From positions 1 to 8,738 of the forward strand of contig PKWC01000119.1 in assembly GCA_003131925.1 (NCBI GenBank): a stretch of DNA of 8,738 bases. The letters are read 5' to 3'. The notes beneath the pieces were generated by a model that saw nothing but the letters and a program-made list of their open reading frames with translations, searched no databases and was not told where the DNA came from. This document shows positions 5,936 to 8,738 of this stretch, piece by piece. The translations under genes and the position numbers were made by a program. The stretch is from Alphaproteobacteria bacterium. Its GTDB lineage: Bacteria; Pseudomonadota; Alphaproteobacteria; Micropepsales; Micropepsaceae. Numbering within the stretch: the first letter of the stretch is position 1; each line of letters starts with the position of its first letter.

Positions 5936-5980
5936 GGCCTTTCTTCTCCGCGACCTCCGCGACTCCGCGTGCCCACTCTT

Positions 5981-6625
5981 CTAATTGCGCGGCCGGCGGT
6001 TGGCGGCGAGATCGTAGGGGCCGCCCTTTTCGATGGCGCGTTTGTAGGCGGGACGCGCCTGCAGGCGAGCGAGGTACTGCTCCAGCACCGGCCGATCTTT
6101 CAGGAAGCCGCTCGACTGCGCGGCCTCGAGCACGAAAGCGATTTGAATGTCGGCGCCGGTGAGCGAATGGCCGACAAGGAATTCGCGCCCGTCGAGCGCA
6201 TCGCCAATGTAGGAGAGATGGCTTGCGATCTCGCGGTCGATTCGCGGCCGCAGCGGTGCGGCGCCTTCGCCGAGAAAGCCCGCATAGAGATGCAGCAGCA
6301 GGGGCACCATCGCCGATCCTTCTGCATAATGCATCCATTCGATGGAGCGGAAATGATCGTCGGATTTCGCATCCGGCCGCATCCGGCCGCTGCCGTATTT
6401 CTCGAGAATGTATTCGATGATCGCCCCCGACTCGGCGATGGTGTGGCCGCCATCGGTGATCACTGGAGATTTGCCGAGCGGATGCACCTTCTTCAACTCC
6501 GGCGGCGCCAGCGGAACGGGCGACATGCGCTGGTATTTCGCGATCTCATAGGGCACGCCCAGTTCTTCCAGCAGCCAGAGAATCCGCTGCGAACGCGAAT
6601 TGTTCAGATGGTGCACCGTCAACAT
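5981..6625 (-). CDS. Glutathione S-transferase family protein, GTT1-like
   Basis: A cytosolic 214-residue protein of standard GST length. The thioredoxin-like N-terminal domain (about 1-80) begins MLTVHHLNNSRSQRILWLLEELG; Ser10 or Ser12 is the candidate residue activating glutathione. The cis-proline region is HPLGKSPVI (43-51) and the glutathione-gripping IAESGAIIEYILEKY lies at 58-72. The all-helical C-terminal domain follows and contains the N-capping segment LTGADIQIAF. Members conjugate or reduce with glutathione, often with broad substrate range. The ATG at 6625 has a clear ribosome site (AGGAGA, seven bases upstream), so longer frames upstream are not needed. It is the last gene of the minus-strand cluster, 41 bases after the VWA gene, and may share its transcript, though a functional link to it is not obvious. 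Confidence 0.93.
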   Translation of the reverse strand: MLTVHHLNNSRSQRILWLLEELGVPYEIAKYQRMSPVPLAPPELKKVHPLGKSPVITDGGHTIAESGAIIEYILEKYGSGRMRPDAKSDDHFRSIEWMHYAEGSAMVPLLLHLYAGFLGEGAAPLRPRIDREIASHLSYIGDALDGREFLVGHSLTGADIQIAFVLEAAQSSGFLKDRPVLEQYLARLQARPAYKRAIEKGGPYDLAANRRPRN

Positions 6626-6666
6626 TGCAAGTCTCCTGTTTGAAGGCGGCGTGCCGGGCGCCGCGG

Positions 6667-7842
6667 TCAGCGATTCAGCTCCCGCATCGCGTGGTCGAGG
6701 CCGGCGAGAGTCAGCGGATACATCCGGTCGGAAAGAAGCTGCCGGATCAGCCCGACCGAGGGCGTGTATTCCCAATGCTTCACGGGCACGGGATTGAGCC
6801 AGACCACGTGCTCGTAGATCTGCGCCACACGGTCGAGCCACACCGCGCCCGCTTCTTCATTCCAGTGCTCCACCGACCCGCCGGGATAGGTGATTTCGTA
6901 CGGGCTCATCGTCGCATCGCCGACGAAAATTACCTTGTAGTCGTGCGGGAATTTGTGCAGCACGTCCCAGCTCGCGGATTTCTCGTTGTGACGGCGGCGA
7001 TTGTCTTTCCACACCGCTTCATAGAGGCAGTTGTGGAAATAGAAGAACTCCATGTGCTTGAACTCGGACTTCGCCGCGCTGAACAGCTCCTCGCAGAGTC
7101 TTATGTGTGCGTCCATCGAGCCGCCGATGTCGAAGAACAGAAGCACTTTCACGGTGTTGTGGCGCTCGGGAATCAGCTTGAGATCGAGGTAACCCTTGTT
7201 CGCCGTTTCCTTGATAGTCCCCGGAAGATCCAGCTCCACCTGTGCGCCCGTCCGCGCCCATTTGCGCAGTCGGCGCAGCGCCACCTTGATGTTGCGCGTG
7301 CCGAGTTCGACGGAATCGTCAAGGTTCCGGTATTCGCGCTTGTCCCAGACCTTCACCGCACGGCCGTGGCGGCCCTTGTCCTGGCCGATGCGCACGCCTT
7401 CGGGATTGTAGCCCATCGCGCCGAAAGGCGACGTGCCGGACGTGCCGATCATCTTCGAGCCACCTTCGTGGCGCTTTTTCTGCTCCTCGAGACGCTTCTT
7501 CAGCGTCTCCATGAGCTTTTCCCAGCCACCCAGCGCCTCGATCTGCTTCTTTTCCTCTTCGGTGAGGAATTTCTCGGTCAGAGCGCGCAGCCATTCCTCG
7601 GGAAGCTGCGCGGTTTCGGTTGCGTCGAGCGTTTCAAGTCCCTTGAACACATGGGAGAAAACCCGGTCGAACTTATCGAGATTGCGCTCGTCCTTCACCA
7701 GCGCCGCGCGAGAGAGGAAGTAGAATTGATCGACTTTCAACTCGATGACGTCGCTTGAAAGCGCGTCCATCAGCGCGAGATATTCCTTGAGCGTGACCGG
7801 TACCTTGGCCGAACGCAGCTCATCGAAGAACTGGAAGAACAT
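6667..7842 (-). CDS. CoxE-like VWA domain protein (partner of MoxR ATPase)
   Basis: A 391-residue cytosolic protein. The N-terminal half (MFFQFFDELRSAKVPVTLKEY, then helices and a Lys/Glu-rich segment around 96-126) is typical of the CoxE-like family; a Gly-rich linker (GTSGTSPFGAMG, 133-144) leads to the C-terminal von Willebrand A domain from about 230. The metal-site motif reads DIGGSMD (238-244) rather than classical DxSxS, keeping Asp238 and Ser242. A second VWA segment is FVGDATMSPYEI (306-317) followed by PGGSVEHWNEE. In related systems such proteins act with a MoxR AAA+ ATPase to mature or load metal cofactors into enzymes, for example CoxD/CoxE with carbon monoxide dehydrogenase. The MoxR end lies upstream in the same cluster. 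No cofactor enzyme is in view, so the client is unknown. It starts 15 bases after the exported protein gene. Confidence 0.9.
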   Translation of the reverse strand: MFFQFFDELRSAKVPVTLKEYLALMDALSSDVIELKVDQFYFLSRAALVKDERNLDKFDRVFSHVFKGLETLDATETAQLPEEWLRALTEKFLTEEEKKQIEALGGWEKLMETLKKRLEEQKKRHEGGSKMIGTSGTSPFGAMGYNPEGVRIGQDKGRHGRAVKVWDKREYRNLDDSVELGTRNIKVALRRLRKWARTGAQVELDLPGTIKETANKGYLDLKLIPERHNTVKVLLFFDIGGSMDAHIRLCEELFSAAKSEFKHMEFFYFHNCLYEAVWKDNRRRHNEKSASWDVLHKFPHDYKVIFVGDATMSPYEITYPGGSVEHWNEEAGAVWLDRVAQIYEHVVWLNPVPVKHWEYTPSVGLIRQLLSDRMYPLTLAGLDHAMRELNR

Positions 7843-7857
7843 CGCCGGTCTGTCTTC

Positions 7858-8541
7858 TCAATGCGTGGCGCCGATCTCGGTCTGCGCGGCGGCGTAGACG
7901 GCGCGGAAGAAGTCCTGAGCCAGCGGAGTGTCGCGCGGCTCGGCGAATTCGATCGTGGCTTCAACGGCCCAGTTGTTCACCGCGGCGCCGGCGAATTGCA
8001 CGCGGTAGTGCAAATCTTCCAGCTTCGCAGCTTCATAGGTGCGCGTGAAGACGATGAGCGGGGGCGCGTTGGGCGCCGACGCGACGCGCACATCCTTCTG
8101 CTCGATGCGCTTGCCGACGGTGCCTTCCTGCTCGGCGAATTCGCCTGCCATGGACTGCTCCGCGTTATAGGCGCCATGCAGTGGAGTGAGTTTGATCGTC
8201 CCATATACGCCGTCGAGCGCCCCGTAGGCGCAGAAATCCTTGCCGGCCTCCGGATTGGATTCACCGACCGCGTCGCGTTCGAAGAGTCCGATCTTCGCCG
8301 GACACACGAACCCCGACGCCGTGTGCACCTTCGCGCCATCCTTGCCGTCGGCGAATGTGTCGCCTGCAACGGTCTGGGCGTGAGCAATCCCGCACGTCAA
8401 TAAAATTGTCATTCCCGCGCAAGCGGGAACCCAGTTAGCGCGCGTCCGCGCGCGCAGAAAATCCTTCAGCGACACGGTTCCGGGTCCCCGCTTGCGCGGG
8501 GATGTCACGCAAGAATTGCGGAAGGAGCGGCCGCGCATCAT
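7858..8541 (-). CDS. Small exported protein of unknown function, signal region interrupted by a repeat element
   Basis: The frame from the ATG at 8541 encodes 227 residues. That start overlaps the moxR stop (ATGA) and has a good ribosome site (GGAGG, seven bases upstream), so translation coupled to moxR is likely. Residues 1-11 (MMRGRSFRNSC) look like the basic beginning of a signal peptide and ILLTCGIAHAQ (46-56) like its end, with cleavage expected after AHA (55). Between them lie 34 residues (12-45) encoded by a palindromic repeat. Removing them would restore a compact signal peptide; with them, WVPACAGMTILLTCGIAHA may still work as one. An ATG inside the repeat at 8412 could give a short alternative start. 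The mature part (about 171 residues, Cys80 and Cys104 possibly disulfide-bonded) matches no family I know. It sits between MoxR and its VWA partner, suggesting a shared process in the envelope. Confidence 0.75.
   Translation of the reverse strand: MMRGRSFRNSCVTSPRKRGPGTVSLKDFLRARTRANWVPACAGMTILLTCGIAHAQTVAGDTFADGKDGAKVHTASGFVCPAKIGLFERDAVGESNPEAGKDFCAYGALDGVYGTIKLTPLHGAYNAEQSMAGEFAEQEGTVGKRIEQKDVRVASAPNAPPLIVFTRTYEAAKLEDLHYRVQFAGAAVNNWAVEATIEFAEPRDTPLAQDFFRAVYAAAQTEIGATH
8410..8504. repeat. REP-like double palindrome of the alphaproteobacterial 'WVPACAGMT' type
   Basis: Two 23-base arms, 8410-8432 and 8482-8504, are reverse complements with two mismatches. Each arm is itself a hairpin: TTCCCGC-GCAA-GCGGGAA on the left and CCCCGC-TTGC-GCGGGG on the right. 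The centre carries another GC-rich hairpin (GCGCGCG TCC GCGCGCGC, 8438-8455). Elements of this form are known as dispersed intergenic repeats in Alphaproteobacteria and, translated on one strand, give phrases such as SPRKRGPG and WVPACAGMT, both present here. Such elements have no genes of their own. This copy lies inside the open frame of the exported protein gene and keeps that frame open. Confidence 0.85.
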
Positions 8542-8738
8542 CCTCTCGCCTCCCTACGCGCCAGGAAGGCGAGGCGCTCGAAGAGGTGCACGTCCTGCTC
8601 GTTCTTGAGCAGCGCGCCGTGGAGCGGCGGAATGAGCTTCGTGGGGTCGCGCTCGCGGAGCGATTCGGGTGGAATGTCCTCGTTGAGAAGAAGTTTCAGC
8701 CAGTCGAGAAGCTCCGACGTCGACGGCTTCTTCTTCAG
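8538..8738 (-). CDS. MoxR-type AAA+ ATPase, C-terminal end (runs off the right edge)
   Basis: The last 66 codons of a minus-strand gene that begins outside the window. The end reads KPSTSELLDWLKLLL, then LIPPLHGALLKNEQD and a closing LFERLAFLARREARG, which matches the helical lid region at the C-terminus of MoxR-family ATPases (COG0714). The Walker motifs are outside the window. The stop (TGA, 8540-8538) overlaps the start of the exported protein gene. The identity is supported by the CoxE-like VWA gene downstream, since MoxR ATPases and VWA proteins are typically encoded together and cooperate in ATP-driven remodelling or maturation of a client enzyme. Confidence 0.78.
   Translation of the reverse strand: MKKKPSTSELLDWLKLLLNEDIPPESLRERDPTKLIPPLHGALLKNEQDVHLFERLAFLARREARG

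Noticed and set aside
6369..6388. Tandem copy of the 10 bases GCATCCGGCC inside the GST gene
   Set aside because: Two copies only, at a place where the GST family normally has a similar length and sequence (YGSGRMRPD); most likely coincidence of codons.
6626..6841. 72-codon upstream extension of the GST frame
   Set aside because: It overlaps the end of the VWA gene, is Arg/Ala/Pro-rich without family similarity, and the ATG at 6625 has a clear AGGAGA site and the normal GST beginning.
6625..7758. Long plus-strand open frame (377 codons) opposite the VWA gene
   Set aside because: Its sequence is rich in Arg, His and Leu and has no domain. The minus strand encodes a clear CoxE-like VWA protein over the same bases.
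8410..8504. CRISPR-like or rho-independent terminator reading of the double palindrome
   Set aside because: There are only two inverted arms, not evenly spaced direct repeats, and no T-run follows either hairpin; the form fits a REP-like dispersed element instead.

Overview
The window reads as a GC-rich (roughly 60% by eye) proteobacterial chromosome segment, most likely Alphaproteobacteria. The clues are a TrxR-like type-2 ferredoxin-NADP reductase beside an adrenodoxin-type [2Fe-2S] ferredoxin, an orphan HPt protein, a MoxR/CoxE-like VWA pair, a GTT1-like glutathione S-transferase, and a palindromic repeat of the type that reads 'WVPACAGMT' when translated, which is familiar from alphaproteobacterial genomes. 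The assignment is by pattern recognition, not by a search.

Layout. At the left edge (1-578, minus) is the N-terminal part of a superfamily 2 helicase with a very acidic leader; it runs off the window. It is divergent from a plus-strand pair: an LCMT-family SAM-dependent methyltransferase (673-1524) and an NnrU-family membrane protein (1546-2256). A stand-alone HPt phosphotransfer protein with a TTG start follows (2351-2683). Next comes a tight redox operon, FNR (2778-3800) and ferredoxin (3797-4105), sharing an ATGA overlap. About 390 bases without a convincing gene end in an AT-rich promoter region that leads into a coupled DUF2975 membrane protein and XRE regulator pair (4497-5248). A proline-rich, single-anchor envelope protein of unknown function (5264-5836) closes the plus-strand block.

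From 5981 to the right edge all genes are on the minus strand and closely spaced, in transcription order: MoxR-type AAA+ ATPase (C-terminal end only, 8538-8738), a small exported protein (7858-8541), a CoxE-like VWA protein (6667-7842) and a GST (5981-6625). MoxR and CoxE-like VWA proteins usually work together as an ATPase/metal-binding maturation or chaperone pair, and the exported protein sits between them. The convergent junction at 5837-5980 holds a long imperfect palindrome.

I see no clear undescribed multi-gene system. The most notable feature is a REP-like double palindrome of about 100 bp inserted in frame in the signal-peptide region of the exported protein. The original ribosome binding site and the start overlapping moxR are left upstream, and the reading frame stays open across it. 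Secondary points are the helicase with its acidic leader at the left edge, inverted repeats in three intergenic regions, and the unusual gene content of the MoxR-VWA cluster.
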